From Guadua angustifolia (taxonomy: Eukaryota; Streptophyta; Magnoliopsida; Poales; Poaceae), in contig CM070504.1 in the NCBI GenBank assembly GCA_036346375.1, positions 10,165,890 to 10,229,889 on the forward strand: a DNA stretch of 64,000 nucleotides, given 5' to 3'. The notes under the pieces are model-generated. The model was not told the DNA's origin, did not search any database, and saw only the letters and a list, made by a program, of their open reading frames with translations. This document shows positions 19,910 through 31,653 of this stretch, one piece after another; the stretch's first letter is position 1; the number at the start of each line of letters is the position of its first letter. The position numbers were made by a program, and so were the translations under genes.

Positions 19910-22900
19910 TTATAGGATGATCTCCTCCTGCACGCTGACATTGAGAGTTTTATTAGGGAGCACAATGCTGTTAACTACAACTACTTCATCTTCAACATCA
20001 ACGGCTTCACCTGCATTTGGATAGAACGTCAAATCCACAATAGAAACTCTCCGCACACAAAGCATGTTATCACAAGAGATCATCTAGGTAGGTTCTTACC
20101 AAGAATAGTAATACCAAGTTTGGCATTGTGGTCACCTTCCCCCTGAATTCAAAAGAGAACTTTCGTTACATAAAGCTAAATGACGCACCTACAAAAGACT
20201 GGATTGGCAGTATATGCATAATTGCATCTTCATTTCAAAGGGGGTTTCACCGAGATGTGCAGTTGCACAACTTCCATAGCCAAACTAATTTACACGCAAA
20301 AGTAACTTTTCAGCAAAATGTATTGACTCTGCAGATGGAAATATAAAACACTAACTCAAGGAAAAATATATATATATGTTTAACTGTGGAGAAGAATAAA
20401 CTCGACAGTGACAAATTTACATAAGAACATTGAGATATTCTTCTTGTATCTCAAATTGGATTTGATAAAAGTGTTCAAAGACATGGGCGTCGAAATATAA
20501 ATTGTTGCAAGCTTTGTATAGAACTATAGATGCTTGGGGATGAAAGATATGAGAATCAGCATAACATAATTTTTTTATATAGGGTAAATAATGAAATAGA
20601 AAAGATGAGAGCTTGCCTGTACACGTGACCATTTTCCTATGGTTGACTTCCACCCGACAATTGAATGTATAACAACTGCATTCTCCTGCCATCAATGAAA
20701 CTATGTGAGATACATGTTCCTAAACAAGGTTTTTTATCACATGGTGCACAGATAACTAACCATAATTTCAACATCATCCAGAATGATGCAATTGATAAGC
20801 CTGGCACCAGCTCCAATGCGTGCATTTGCTGATATCGAGACGTTGGGACCAATCTGTACATGAAGTATTGCTTAACAGGGTTAACCCCTTTTTTCTTTCT
20901 AAAGTAGATTTATATTAAAAAGGGAAAACCATTCAATATCTATGCAATAAAGACCAATCAAATAGAGATGCAAAGCATATAAGATATTATGATCGCTGAT
21001 CAATATAGGCTAAAGAACCAGACATTACCTTTGCAGTTGGATGCACCTTTGCAGATGGATGAATGTACACATCACCTATAATAGTGGCACTCCTTTTGCC
21101 ATCTCCAGAGGCTAAAAGATGAGGAGAGGTATGGCGGAACTGAGAAAGATATAGGCCAGAGCATCTCAAAGACATCCTACGCATAGACGCTGCACTGGTC
21201 ACTCAACAATTCCAAGATTAGAAAGAGCACCATTAGGAACGACTTTTACCCTGGGGTCTTGATCTGTTCCCAAAAATCAAGTGTCTGGTATGTGTAAAGT
21301 TCCTTCTTTCCTGCTAGAGGGGATAAAATATCTTGATCTAACCTAACATAGTCAGCCGGAAGTGCCCTGTTGACAATTAGCAGTGGATGGTCAGCATTTC
21401 AATCAATACTTTGGACTCACCTTAATGGCAGCTCTATCACTTTTGTACTAATGTCTCGGAAGAACCACTAAGGAAAAAAAAATCACAACTAACAAGTCAT
21501 GGATAACAATCAAATAATATCCGCACATGACCGGTGTCAAAAGAACTATGTGTTTCAAAGAATGTGGAAGGTATGCTTCTGGTTTCACATAGCAACGCTA
21601 CATATAGCCACTTAATCAGGCCAACACTAATAAAAGAAAAGCTTTCTTTTTTATACAAAATCAGCAAGGTATACACTATTCCTTCGAGGTGCCACAAATG
21701 ACTTGGAACAGGAAAAGACACGTTAAGCACACCATTATCAAAATGTTACTGCCAATAAAATTGTAAGGACAACAGGACCAGACATCCAATCTATTTGATA
21801 AAGCAAAAAATCAATATCAATAATATCAACTCTATTACATGCGGGAGAATTGCAGCCCAACCGGTGCGCCACGTGTCGCCGGCGACATTTGCGAAAAAGC
21901 CCTTCCGTTTCTTTGAAATTACGGATAGGTCCTTCGCGATTTTCTGTGAGACAAATTTTTTTTTCCTTCGCGTTTAGGTCCCTGGCGCGGTATTTTACGG
22001 AAAAGCCTCCCGTTAGTTTCAAATCGCGAACAAGCCCTTTTCTAATTTTTTCAGATAGCTAACAGGTCCAAAAAATAACAAACAGTCCCTACTTCTTACG
22101 TTCGAGTCCTTTCTCCGTTTTTCCGGAAAAATGTTTCACACCGAAAAAAGCCGGGAAAAATGTTTCTATCACCCAAAAAAACCGAAAAAAATGTTTTCGC
22201 CACCCAAAAAAACCGGAAAAAATGTTTTTGCCGCCCAAAAACCCAAAAAAATGTTTTCGCCCCCCAAAACCGGAAAAAATATTTTCATCACAAAAAAAAC
22301 ACAGGTTCGTCGAAGGTTTATAGCAACTTAGGGATTTGCCAACGGGTCATAACCGCGGTTTTTTTTAAACATGTATTATTACTCGGTGAACACGTAGAGT
22401 ATTAGGCTCGACAAAGGAAGGTTGTCGCCTCTAATAATTTTTTGCCCTTTTTCCTCTAAACTATTTTTCACCAGTGGGTGGTTTTGCGAACATGTACTAT
22501 TACTCGGTGGACGCGTAGAGTATTAGGCTCGACAAAAGAAGATTGTCATCTCTAATAATTTTTCGCCCTTTTTCCTCATGTTCGCGTATGGGTTATTCAT
22601 CTTTATTTTTCCGTTTCAAAAAAAAAACCGTATTTTTTTATTCACGGTTGTGTTCTCCGTTTTTCCCGGGAAATAAGTTTTCGTCACCAGAGATATGTGT
22701 GCAGCTCTATCTCTAGACTTTTTCCCCAACTCGATTTTCCATCTTGATCTCTGATATTTTTTAAAACATGTATTATTACTCGGTGGACGCGTAAAGTATT
22801 AGGCTTGACAAAAGAAGATTGTTATCTCTGATAATTTTTCGTCCTTTTTCCTCTAGACTATTTTTCACCGGTGGGTGGTTTTGCGAACATGTATTATTAC

Positions 22901-25900
22901 TCGGTAAACGCATAGAGTATTCAACTCGACAAAAGAAGGTTGTCATCTCTAATAATTTTTTGTACTTTTTCCTCTAGACTATTTTTGACACGTTTTTCCT
23001 TAAAAAAAGTAAAAGCCGGATTACAGCTTTTCCTCATAGGTATCAAGCGATCAAAATTTTGCGTGACGCAGCAAACAAATTGCATATGCCGCGGCGTAGC
23101 GCAGGTCATTATCTAGTTGGTATTATAACTCCACAGGTTTCTCACATTCCAATAGTCCATGTTCAACTTCCCGGTGATACACTATACGGTACTACTACCG
23201 TCTATTCTTTGAAATACAACTGAAAATTTTCCATGAGAGTATCTATTCTTTGAAATACAACTGAAAATTTTCCATGAGTAAAAATTAACCAAATGCAAGT
23301 TTATTGAGCAATAACATAAATGAATATGCTGGAAAATGAATAGACAAATGTCACAGACACATACTTTGTTGCTGATTGAAGAGCTTCAAAGCTAGATACA
23401 CGGCGCAAATTAGCTGAAATTTAGCATCGAAAAGGATTAAATGTTGTATTGTAAACATGGAGTACCAATTGGAGAAACAACAGAAGAACAAGGAAGATAA
23501 TCTTAATTGTCTAGAAGCAATATAGGGTATGTTTGATTGCTTGCATCTCCCTAGCCTAGCCCGTAGGAGGCATCCAGGTTGGCCCTGGCCTAGCTAAGTG
23601 GATACAAGGTAGGCTTGTTTGGTTAGTTGTATCTATTGGGCCCGGATGATGTGGGGTGATGTTTGGTTGCCTACATTAGGAGGGATGTCCGGATGCAAGA
23701 GATGGTATGAATGCACCCCGAGACACGTGCGCTTGCATCCCGCGAGCCTGGCTCGTGATAGAAGATCACCACCTGTGTTTCCCTCAGGCAAGGCTCGGGA
23801 GGGAATCTTGCACGAGCTCAGTTGCAGGCAACCGAACAGGTGGAAAATTGCATGCGCTGGTGTGAGCTACCTTTGATGCGGGCAACTGAACACACCCATA
23901 ATTCCTCCTATTTGTGGGAAGGAGCATCCAAGTTACAGCTAGTAGCTGACATAGTATTAGAGCATCTCCAATGGTACTAGCTATAAAAAATGTTCATGTC
24001 ATCTATAGATAGCATATAGACAACATCTCCAATAGATTAGCTATAGCATTGTCTATAAAATTAAATACTGGCCCACATGTAATAGGTAATAAATGCCTTG
24101 GAATCAGTTATAGCCTGGCTATACATTAGTAGCCGGTCTATATCTCTCTCCTTATTTTTTCCATTCCACCTAAGCAAAATGCTGAGTTGGCACCCTTATA
24201 GCTAACTGAAGTGGCACCATTGGAGATGCCCTTAATATAACTGTTGGGAGCAAGATTTCCTGCTGACATGTGTCAAAGTAAATAGGTCATTTCACATCCG
24301 CTTCTGACAGCTGTTGATAGTAATGATGTTGAATATGAAAAGAATGTTCCGTTTTTTATATAAAAAGAACTGGAGCACTAACAAACTTAGCTTAGATATC
24401 ATACGCTTTGAGTATACCAGATAAGTTGCCATGCAAAGAGTGACAGAATAACTGTGGACAGTATCTTTGAAGCTTGAACAATAGCATGCAGTTTACAAGG
24501 CAAAAGTTCATAATACAGCTGAACATAATACCTCTGTCTTTCTTCTGTTTTAAGACGTCCTCGATGGCATTAAAGATATTGGGTGTAAACATATAGACTC
24601 CACAATTTATGAGATCACTCACCTACACATATATAAACTGCATTAGAGTATGCTAATACTCCCTCCATTCACAAATAGTTGTCGCTTTAGACATTGACAT
24701 GGTCTTCAAAACACACATTTGACTACTAATTTCTATTATAGTATATTTATAAAACCCAATAAAATTATAATATTATGAAATTGCTTTCGAGAGACAAATC
24801 TAATATATGATTTTCATGTATCCAATTTAAATATTTAAAAAGACATTGATAGTAAAAGTTTCGAAAGTTTGATTGCACCTATGTCCAAAACGATAACTAT
24901 TTGTGACCGGAACGAGTAACCCCTTAAAGAAACATTAGTTCTGCCATAGTGGTAGAACAATTTCAAAACCAAATAAGACATGCATAAGTATGCACTGAAA
25001 AACAGAATAGCAAACAAAACAAGAAATGATCAGAACTGTACTCACAAAAGTCTCAGGCTTTTCCGTGTAGTGTAGCAGTTCATTGGTTTCAGGATCAGCT
25101 ACTAACTCACCAAATTGGTTTGCTGACTCTGCAGATACCTGGGAAAAAGTGTTAGCACATAATGTTATGCATGAGATAATATAAGAACTCTAGAAGTCAC
25201 AAATATGAGGACTGATCTAAAAGTTTCCCACACCTTATTGACTAGTAAAGTACCCATTCCTCCATACTTTTTATGGGCCTCTGCAATTATGAGATGGTAA
25301 TAACATTTAGTGGTCGGTATCCAACAGAAACCAACGCAGCAAACACTGCTACCACACAATGAGCAATCCAAACTTCAGTTACTTGGCAACCTACCAAGCA
25401 TGTCTGGCAAGGGGAAGCTAGAACAGACGTCACAGTTGAGCAAAACAATGTGCAACTGCAAAACAAAAAAGATTTTAGGGGATGAAATTTCCTTTAATCC
25501 AACCCAGTACAAAATGTAGATTCCAACAGAACAAAAGCCGTTGCACATCTCCCAAATTAGCAAACGCCACTCAAACAGCCCAGGTTGAAGGAATCCACTA
25601 GAATTCTCCCTAACAAAAAAATATAAATGCCTAATCCAGTTTCACAATTCAAGCTGATAATCGGGCAAGAGCAGACCGGACTATCCTCCATGATGTAATC
25701 CCTGAAGCTGTAGAGCCCTCCGGCCGATCCGTGGGGCTTATCCTCCCTCAGGTACCTAGAATTAACAGCAAGCCATCAATGCCACTGCTCTGACATCTAT
25801 TAGACTCAGGCACGCCTGAATTCAACCCATCCCATCCCATCCCACAGGAAGGGAAGCGAAGTGAAGGGCGCGAAGCGAACCTGACGGGGATCCTGAGCTC

Positions 25901-26362
25901 GTTGGAGATGGAGGAGACGTAGAGCGCGAACTCCCGCTCCTCGTAGAACCCGATGAGGTATATCTGCGCCAGGTTCGGGATCTGCAGCAGCGGGACCCAA
26001 AACGGCTTTAGTGCAATTCTCGCGCGAGCTGCACACGGCGAAAGCACCAACGAAAAGCAAGGGGGCAAAGGAGAGGGGAGCATCGTACGCGGCGGCAGGC
26101 GGAGATTGGGTGGTGCACCATGGGCTGCCCGGCGAGCGGGAAGAGCGGCTTGGGCACGTTCAGCGACAGCGGCCGGAACCGCGTCCCTGCAGACACAGCA
26201 CACCCCAAAAAACAAACAAACAAACAAACAACCATTAGGCACACGCGAACGCCCCGCGCGCGGCGCGGGAGGGCGGAGGGACGGGCGCAGATCTATCTAC
26301 GCACCTTTGGTGGGGCCGCCGACCATGATGACGGCGACGACATGCTGCTCGGAGCCGGCCAT
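19910..26362 (-). CDS. GMPPA/KONJAC-type GDP-mannose pyrophosphorylase-like protein
   Basis: Plant homologue of mannose-1-phosphate guanylyltransferase alpha. The Arabidopsis relatives (KONJAC) are known to support GDP-mannose supply for glucomannan synthesis. Fifteen coding exons from high to low: 26305-26362, 26089-26186, 25881-25981, 25677-25755, 25395-25455, 25234-25280, 25046-25138, 24532-24622, 23365-23413, 21250-21366, 21029-21176, 20761-20853, 20617-20685, 20100-20142, 19910-20010, in phase for 415 aa. The nucleotidyltransferase half opens with VVAVIMVGGPTKGTRFRPL (about 8-26) and includes HIVLLNCDVCSSFPLPDML and HYTEKPETF. The C-terminal third has left-handed beta-helix hexapeptides (IGDVYIHPSAKVHPTAK onward) and ends VQEEIIL. 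Exon 13 is followed by a GC donor, and exon 11 has two in-frame acceptors. Introns 7-9 contain transposon insertions. Catalysis by this subunit itself is uncertain; the family is often regulatory. Confidence 0.93.
21840..23116. mobile_element. Helitron-like AT-rich repeat in intron 9 of the GMPPA-like gene
   Basis: This insert carries repeated TTCGCGATTTTCTGTGAGA and AACAGGTCC words, six short tandem units at 22127-22305, and four copies of a segment of about 120 bp beginning TATTATTACTCGGT (near 22372, 22495, 22771 and 22892). It ends with a GC-rich palindrome GCCGCGGC (23088-23095) followed about 18 bp later by CTAGT (23112-23116), which resembles a Helitron 3' terminus. The same family fills 42540-44290. 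The 5' end is not defined and no Rep/helicase is present. Another class of non-autonomous element is possible. Confidence 0.45.
22127..22305. repeat. Tandem repeat of about 28-32-bp units
   Basis: About six units of the form GAAAAAATGTTTTCGCCACC followed by CAAAAAAACCG, with unit-to-unit variation, are stacked head to tail inside the intron 9 insert. A single related unit (CCCCGAAAAATGTTTTCGCC) occurs at 42958. Confidence 0.7.
23525..23897. mobile_element. MITE in intron 8 of the GMPPA-like gene
   Basis: The left end GGGTATGTTTGATTGCTTGC and the right end (reverse strand) GGGTGTGTTCAGTTGCCCGC are inverted repeats. ATA flanks both ends (23522-23524, 23898-23900). The interior repeats GGATGC and GGCTCG words and has no coding capacity. 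Confidence 0.65.
23960..24231. mobile_element. MITE in intron 8 (GAGCATCTCCAATGG type)
   Basis: The ends GAGCATCTCCAATGGT and ACCATTGGAGATGC are inverted repeats, with TTA bordering each side, as in Tourist-like MITEs. This terminal sequence is abundant in grass genomes. The interior has the pairs CTATAGA and TATAGC, giving a strong foldback. Confidence 0.7.
24659..24916. mobile_element. Stowaway-type MITE in intron 7
   Basis: CTCCCTCCATTCACAAATAG at the left pairs with CTATTTGTGACCGGAACGAG at the right, and TA duplicates flank both ends (24657-24658 and 24917-24918). This is the classic Stowaway (Tc1/mariner) structure of grasses. Confidence 0.85.
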
Positions 26363-26754
26363 GGCTGGGTCTCGCGCGCGGCGGAGTGGAGTGGTGCGTG
26401 GGGGAGGCGGGGCTGGAGTTGGGCTCCGTTAAGCCGGGGGGAGATGAGATCTGGACTGGAGGGGAGCGGAAGCGAGACGAAGGACGGGGCAGCGAGGCGA
26501 GGCGGGAGCGTGGGGGCAGCCGCGGAGCGGAGATGGGCGAGCCTACGGACGTGGTTGGGACTTGGCCCTTGAGGAGTACAACTGCTGCCTGCGGAGGCGA
26601 TGCGATCGAGCTGTGCGCATCCACGTCCGGTGGGATTCGTGCACGATCCAGCATCGGAATGCGGTGCCGGTGCGGGTGTTACTGCAGCTTTGAACAAAAA
26701 GTTTCTCCAACCAATATAACTGTCAAACAACTGACAAGCTAAACCACAGTAGAA

Positions 26755-27486
26755 AAGTCTGTTTAGAGGGACTGTGTTTTAGCTGTGTTCACCTTTAAGT
26801 TAAAATTTTCTCCAAACAGTATGACTGCAAAGTAGCTAGAAAGTTAAACCATAACAGAAACATTCCCAAAAACTGCAGCCGCTGAAGAGAAATTTTTCAG
26901 CTGTGCCTTTGCTTGAACGCTTCTCATCTCGCTCACTCCACCTCCCCAACCTCCACCATCCTATCTCACTGCCTCCACGTCACCTCCCCACTTGTCCACC
27001 ATTGTGTTTCACTAGGTTATTGCTTCTCCTTTTGGCTACCTCCTAAAAGCTACAGCTACAATAGCTAATTTGCCAAATAGCATAATAAGAAAAGCCATAG
27101 CCGCCATCTATAGTGCTTTACAACACAGTGAACCAAAAGTAGCTTTTCAGCTCAGCCGCAGCTCCCTCAAACAGGCCTGAAATATCCCTAAAAGCTACAA
27201 CTGCTAGGGAGGAGTTTTTTAACTGTGCCTTTGCTTGACCACTTTCATCGCTCTGCCTTCTCAATCTCTACCACCTCGCCTTCACGTCACCTCTTCACTC
27301 TGACGCCGATATATCACTATGTTGCTACCTCCTTGCTCGGTTGGTCCTCAAAAACTACAGCTGCAATAGCCAGTTTGTCAAACAACATAACAATAAAAGT
27401 CACAATCGCCAACTATAGCTGTTTTACAACACAACAAACTAAAAATAGGTTTTTAGCTTAACTACAGCTCACTAAACAGACCCCTA
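26755..27486. mobile_element. Composite MITE-like repeat upstream of the GMPPA-like gene
   Basis: The left part begins GTCTGTTTAGAGGGACTGTG, and the right end read in reverse is GGGGTCTGTTTAGTGAGCTG. In the middle, CTCCCTCAAACAGGCCTG (27162-27179) looks like a further terminus. Repeated AGCTACAG, CAGCTG and TAAACC words suggest two related elements side by side or nested. No coding sequence is seen. Confidence 0.45.
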
Positions 27487-27769
27487 ATGCGCACGTTATC
27501 AGTCGGAAGTGGACGGCTGAGGTCGTGAGAAATGAACCGGAGGATCCAATCTTGAGGGCTTTCAAATTTGAACGAACAACATTAAACAAGATTGACATTG
27601 ATTAGATCATTAGATCCTCTGTTAGCCATGTTGGTCACGGTTTTATTTCAGAGAAAAGTTTTTACATGTCGTTGCTGTTGTAGAATATTTTAATTCTATA
27701 TACACGTGGACACTTGGCCTAAATAAATTTGGGACAGTTTTCTAAAGGACCTCTTGTCATAGTAGATTA

Positions 27770-28026
27770 CTCGCTCTAGTCACATCTACTTGTTGTTTTG
27801 AATATAGATGCAGTTAAATTTTTTAAACTTCTAACATCAATAACTTTAGAAGTGTTTAAATTGAATGCATGAAAATTCTATGCGAAGATTTGTCTCAAAA
27901 GCATATTCATAATATTATAATCTTGTTGAGTTTTATAAATATATTATAGTAGAAACTAGTAGTTAAAACTATGTTTTAGAGACTATGTCAATATCTAAAA
28001 TAATAATTAATTATGATCAGAGAGAG
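27770..28026. mobile_element. Stowaway-like MITE
   Basis: The left end CTCGCTCTAGTCACATCTAC lies after TA, and the right end GATCAGAGAGAG lies before TA (28027-28028). The interior shares TTTATAAATATATTATAGTA and TGCATGAAAATTC blocks with the Stowaway copy at 24659. The TIRs are degraded but the architecture is the same. Confidence 0.65.
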
Positions 28027-28564
28027 TAATTTTGCTTGAAAAAAAAGTCTCATCCTCTCTCACTGTATAAGTGTGCGCTCAGCTTGAAGGTCACATGGTT
28101 CACGTAGGCCCATGCTGCTAATTTGTTCTTTTAGTGTTATGGATTATGCATGTCTGAATAACTAAAAAAATCTTTTCTGTTGCGCCTTAACTGAATCTCT
28201 TTTTATTAGTTTCTCTTGAGCCGAGACGTGCTATATAACCCCTGGGAGAGCAACCAATATTGACCTTTTAGAATAAACCATCATTTACATTTCCAGTGCC
28301 TTCTAATTTATACATCATGGGAATGCCAGTGAACCTCTTAAAGCTTTCCAATAGCTTGATTTCCATTGCGCATTACAAAGTGAAGATCGGAAAAGGTCAT
28401 AAGCAGGGATAAATAATCACAATCCAATTTCCCCTCTAAAGAAATCAATCAAAACCTCACTAGATCAAATAAGCGTGGAAAAACAAATTTTCAGAGAAAA
28501 CCAACTCTAGGGCGGCACTACCATTCACAGATGGTCGGTAGTACTGGAATGAACAAGTCCTCGG

Positions 28565-28924
28565 CAAGGTTCACAAAACCGTTTTTGAAAAATCACTCGA
28601 AATTCAAAAATCGAGAAAAAACTGCTCAAAAATCGTCGGGAACCGAAGGGTTAAGGAATTAAAAAATTTGGAAAAAAATTCAAAAAAATAAAAAAACCGT
28701 TCGGTTTTTAACAAAAAAAATATGAACCGCTCGGTTTTCACGAAAAACCAACCGACCAATTGAATGTCTCTTAAAGCGGTTTTTGAGCTGTTTCCGTTGA
28801 TATTTTTTTTAATTATTTTTTAAAAAATTAGATCGGTTTAATCGACTGGTTTTGAATCTCGAACCGCATTGATAAGGTCAAAAACCGTAGTTTTTAGACG
28901 GTTTTCGTCGAATTTTGAAACCCT
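28565..28924. mobile_element. hAT-like non-autonomous repeat, copy 1
   Basis: CAAGGTTCACAAAACCG at the left and TTTTGAAACCC at the right, with many AACCG and CGGTTTT words between, match the better-preserved copy at 44784-45127 over their whole length. No target duplication is evident for this copy. Confidence 0.5.
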
Positions 28925-30414
28925 TCGGTACTACTATGCTATAGTACCCCTATTAGTACTAGATAAACAATAAAAAACAAGGTATGAATAGAAAAATTAG
29001 CATGAGTTCAAATTCAAAAATACATGTAACTTTTGATCAGCTAATTCAAACTTTATGAAACTTAGTAGGCACCTTCCTATGGATGTCAAGAATCTATTTC
29101 AACCTTTAATTGTAAGGATTGACATCAAAGTTCTAACCTTTTTCTGCTGAATGAAGAGTGCACATAAACGAATTCAAGAATAGAAACTTAGCCTTAAGTT
29201 TGCTCATAAGGTTTTGATGATCAAGATGCTCTTAAAAAGCCCTCTACATGCCATAGCAAGTAAGAATACCCAAGAGAGATCCCTCAAACAAGTAGGATTA
29301 AGATCTCAAGAATTTCTTTCTCAACTTAAAAACCGTTTTTTGGAGAAACTTGCATGATTAAGAAGAAATTTGTCTATATAATTGAAGAGATGAAGTACTA
29401 CGAGATCTAACGAGAAAGAAACCACAAAAAAGGATCAACAGCAAAACAAGAAGAAGATCAAACTTGAGCAAATAAATGATTTATATTTAGATCATGAGAA
29501 AGATTTACAAAGCCTCGTACCTAAAAGCAAAACTCCTAAGGAATACTTACACACCCACACAAGAACTAAAATCTTGTAAAAACCTTAATCCCTCTAATCT
29601 AGGCTTAGTGGCATGGAGACTTGCCTCCCACTCATCTCCTTATACAGCGGAGAGAATCATAATTTTAAAATCTGGACACACATGTGGATACCATCCATAT
29701 TTATATGGGCTAACCCATTAACCCAACACCATACTGAGTTTTACACTCAAACAAAGCAGGCTTCTCAAAGTAGCAATTACATTAACGCTAATCTGCTCCA
29801 TAGGTCCGAATTTATATCCAACTCCACTTTAACATGATCTAAACCACTTAGGTCACCGCCGCAGTTTTTCAAACCACCTCAGCATTTTTCAAACCACCTC
29901 GGACCTCATGACTTACGGCTAAGTCTCTCACGTGTCCAGACTTCAAATATTGGATAAATTACCAATTTGCTATAATGACCATCGGTCTTCTTCTTTCTTT
30001 AAACATCGCCAAAGATGAGCTTTGTAGAAGTAAATTCTACGATTGGCCTCAATGACTTACTAACTTAAGTCTCTCACGTGTCCGACTTATTTGGAATTAA
30101 GGTTCACATTGTTAAATCTATTACCCCCTTGCCTACAATCTACATTTTATTATTGTAGCTCCCTTGACAAAGCCACTTGATGCGCCATGTATCCTCAACC
30201 GTTTTACTACGACGGTATCGACTTTTTTGACTATTCTAGACCTCAACTTTCCTTTAAACCTAGTTTCGGTTCATACCACTGTTCGTCATATCTATCACCA
30301 ATACTTCACACTTCAGTCTCTTATCTTCCTGATTTGTAACAACTCACTGGTCTAAATCATCCCAGTCGGCCATCACGTCAATCCCTATCAGACTATCAGC
30401 GTTCAGCGATACGA
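28925..30414. other. Long stretch without a recognisable gene
   Basis: This AT-rich DNA has only short random frames. AAGTCTCTCACGTGTCC recurs at 29920 and again near 30066 within similar surroundings, and AAACCACCTC recurs at 29871 and 29895. It could be an eroded transposon, but no class can be assigned. Confidence 0.4.
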
Positions 30415-31002
30415 ATGTGCTCTAGTCTAGTAGCAACCACAAGGCCACCGTCTTCGCGGCCAGCTTCCAGTCTACCACGGCGCCACGCACAGGGAAAATT
30501 CCACCGTAAGACGATCTCTGTAGGCTGTAGTACAAAAGATCACGTGCACGGGTCCGGGGCAACGGGAAACGCCGAGCCGCGGGCAAGGCAACGGCGCCTG
30601 CGGTTACTACCACCAGAGGAGCCCGTGAATGCCCGAGCCGCGGCGTGCTCCGCGCGTGCACCGACGCCAGTACACCACGCCACGGCAGGCGCAGCGGCGC
30701 ATCGCGCGCGTGCAGCGTGGGAGGCCACAGACCGGTGTGGTCCCTGGCCCTACGGTACGGCGGTACGCAGATGCAACCAGGAGGCGAGGGCTCGAGGCCG
30801 GCGTGGGAGCAAGAGACGGCAGGACGGCGTAGCAACAATGCAACTGGACCTGGGGCCGAGTGCACGGCAAAGCCCAAGCAGATCGCTTTACACTAGGGCC
30901 CGCAGTAAGCAGCCCGGCCGATGGGCAGGGGCTGTACGTTCGGTTACTTGCTGGGTGCTTGGGGCAGGGGCGGTACAGGGTGCCGGGACTCCAAAATTTT
31001 AA
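30415..31002. other. GC-rich island with long but unconvincing open frames
   Basis: From about 30440 to 30970 the base composition is sharply GC-rich within AT-rich surroundings. A 195-codon plus-strand frame and overlapping minus-strand frames are open, as expected by chance in such DNA. Predicted proteins are Arg/Ala-rich with no known motif, so I do not call a gene. It may be a captured or degraded promoter/first-exon fragment. Confidence 0.3.
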
Positions 31003-31394
31003 AAGTCATATAAAATTATCTTTTTAATATATTAAATTTGTTTATTGAATTGATTTTGATTTTAATAGTTTAAGATTTTTAAGACTTAGAACTATTTATA
31101 TTATATTTTTAATAAATTTTAAATATATATGTTAGATTTACGATGTTATAAATTAATTATAAAAAACTACAGAGTTGTATATGTGAAATGGACATCCTCC
31201 ATAAAAAAATTCTAGTTCCGCAGGGGTGGTGAGGTCCAACGCCTTCGTTGCTGATTTGACGTGTGACTGGGACCGAGTCATTCTCTGGTTAGCGTGATAA
31301 GAGCGGTACTGTAGGAGTGCTTTGGAACGGATCTACATATTCAGGAGCAGATTCAAAAGAAATAGGGGAATTCAGATCAAAAGAAACAGGAGAA

Positions 31395-31594
31395 TTTTAT
31401 GATATACCATTCTGTTCATTGGTACTTTAGAAAATACTACTCATTATTCAAAAGAAATAAGGGAATTTTGTTCAAAAGAAACAGTGGAATTAGGATATAT
31501 CACTCTGTTTATTGGTATTTCAGAAAATACCACTCGTTGTCATCGAGACAATAAGTGGTATTTTCTGAAATGCCAACGAATAGAGTGGTATATC
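31395..31594. repeat. Foldback inverted repeat with an extra arm
   Basis: The arms at about 31492-31540 and 31547-31594 are inverted copies: ATTGGTATTTCAGAAAATAC and CACT face AGTGGTATTTTCTGAAATGC. They are separated by only a few bases around TCATCGA. A third related arm lies at 31397-31450 (TGATATACCATTCTGTTCAT and GGTACTTTAGAAAATACTAC). The transcript of either strand would form a hairpin of nearly 50 bp. Confidence 0.7.
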
Positions 31595-31653
31595 TTGAAT
31601 CTTTCCAAAAAGAAATATACCGCATCTTTGTGATTTAAATGTTCCAAGAATAT

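Noticed and set aside
30415..31002. 195-codon frame as a gene
   Set aside because: Its length is expected in very GC-rich DNA, antisense frames are equally open, and no motif is recognised.
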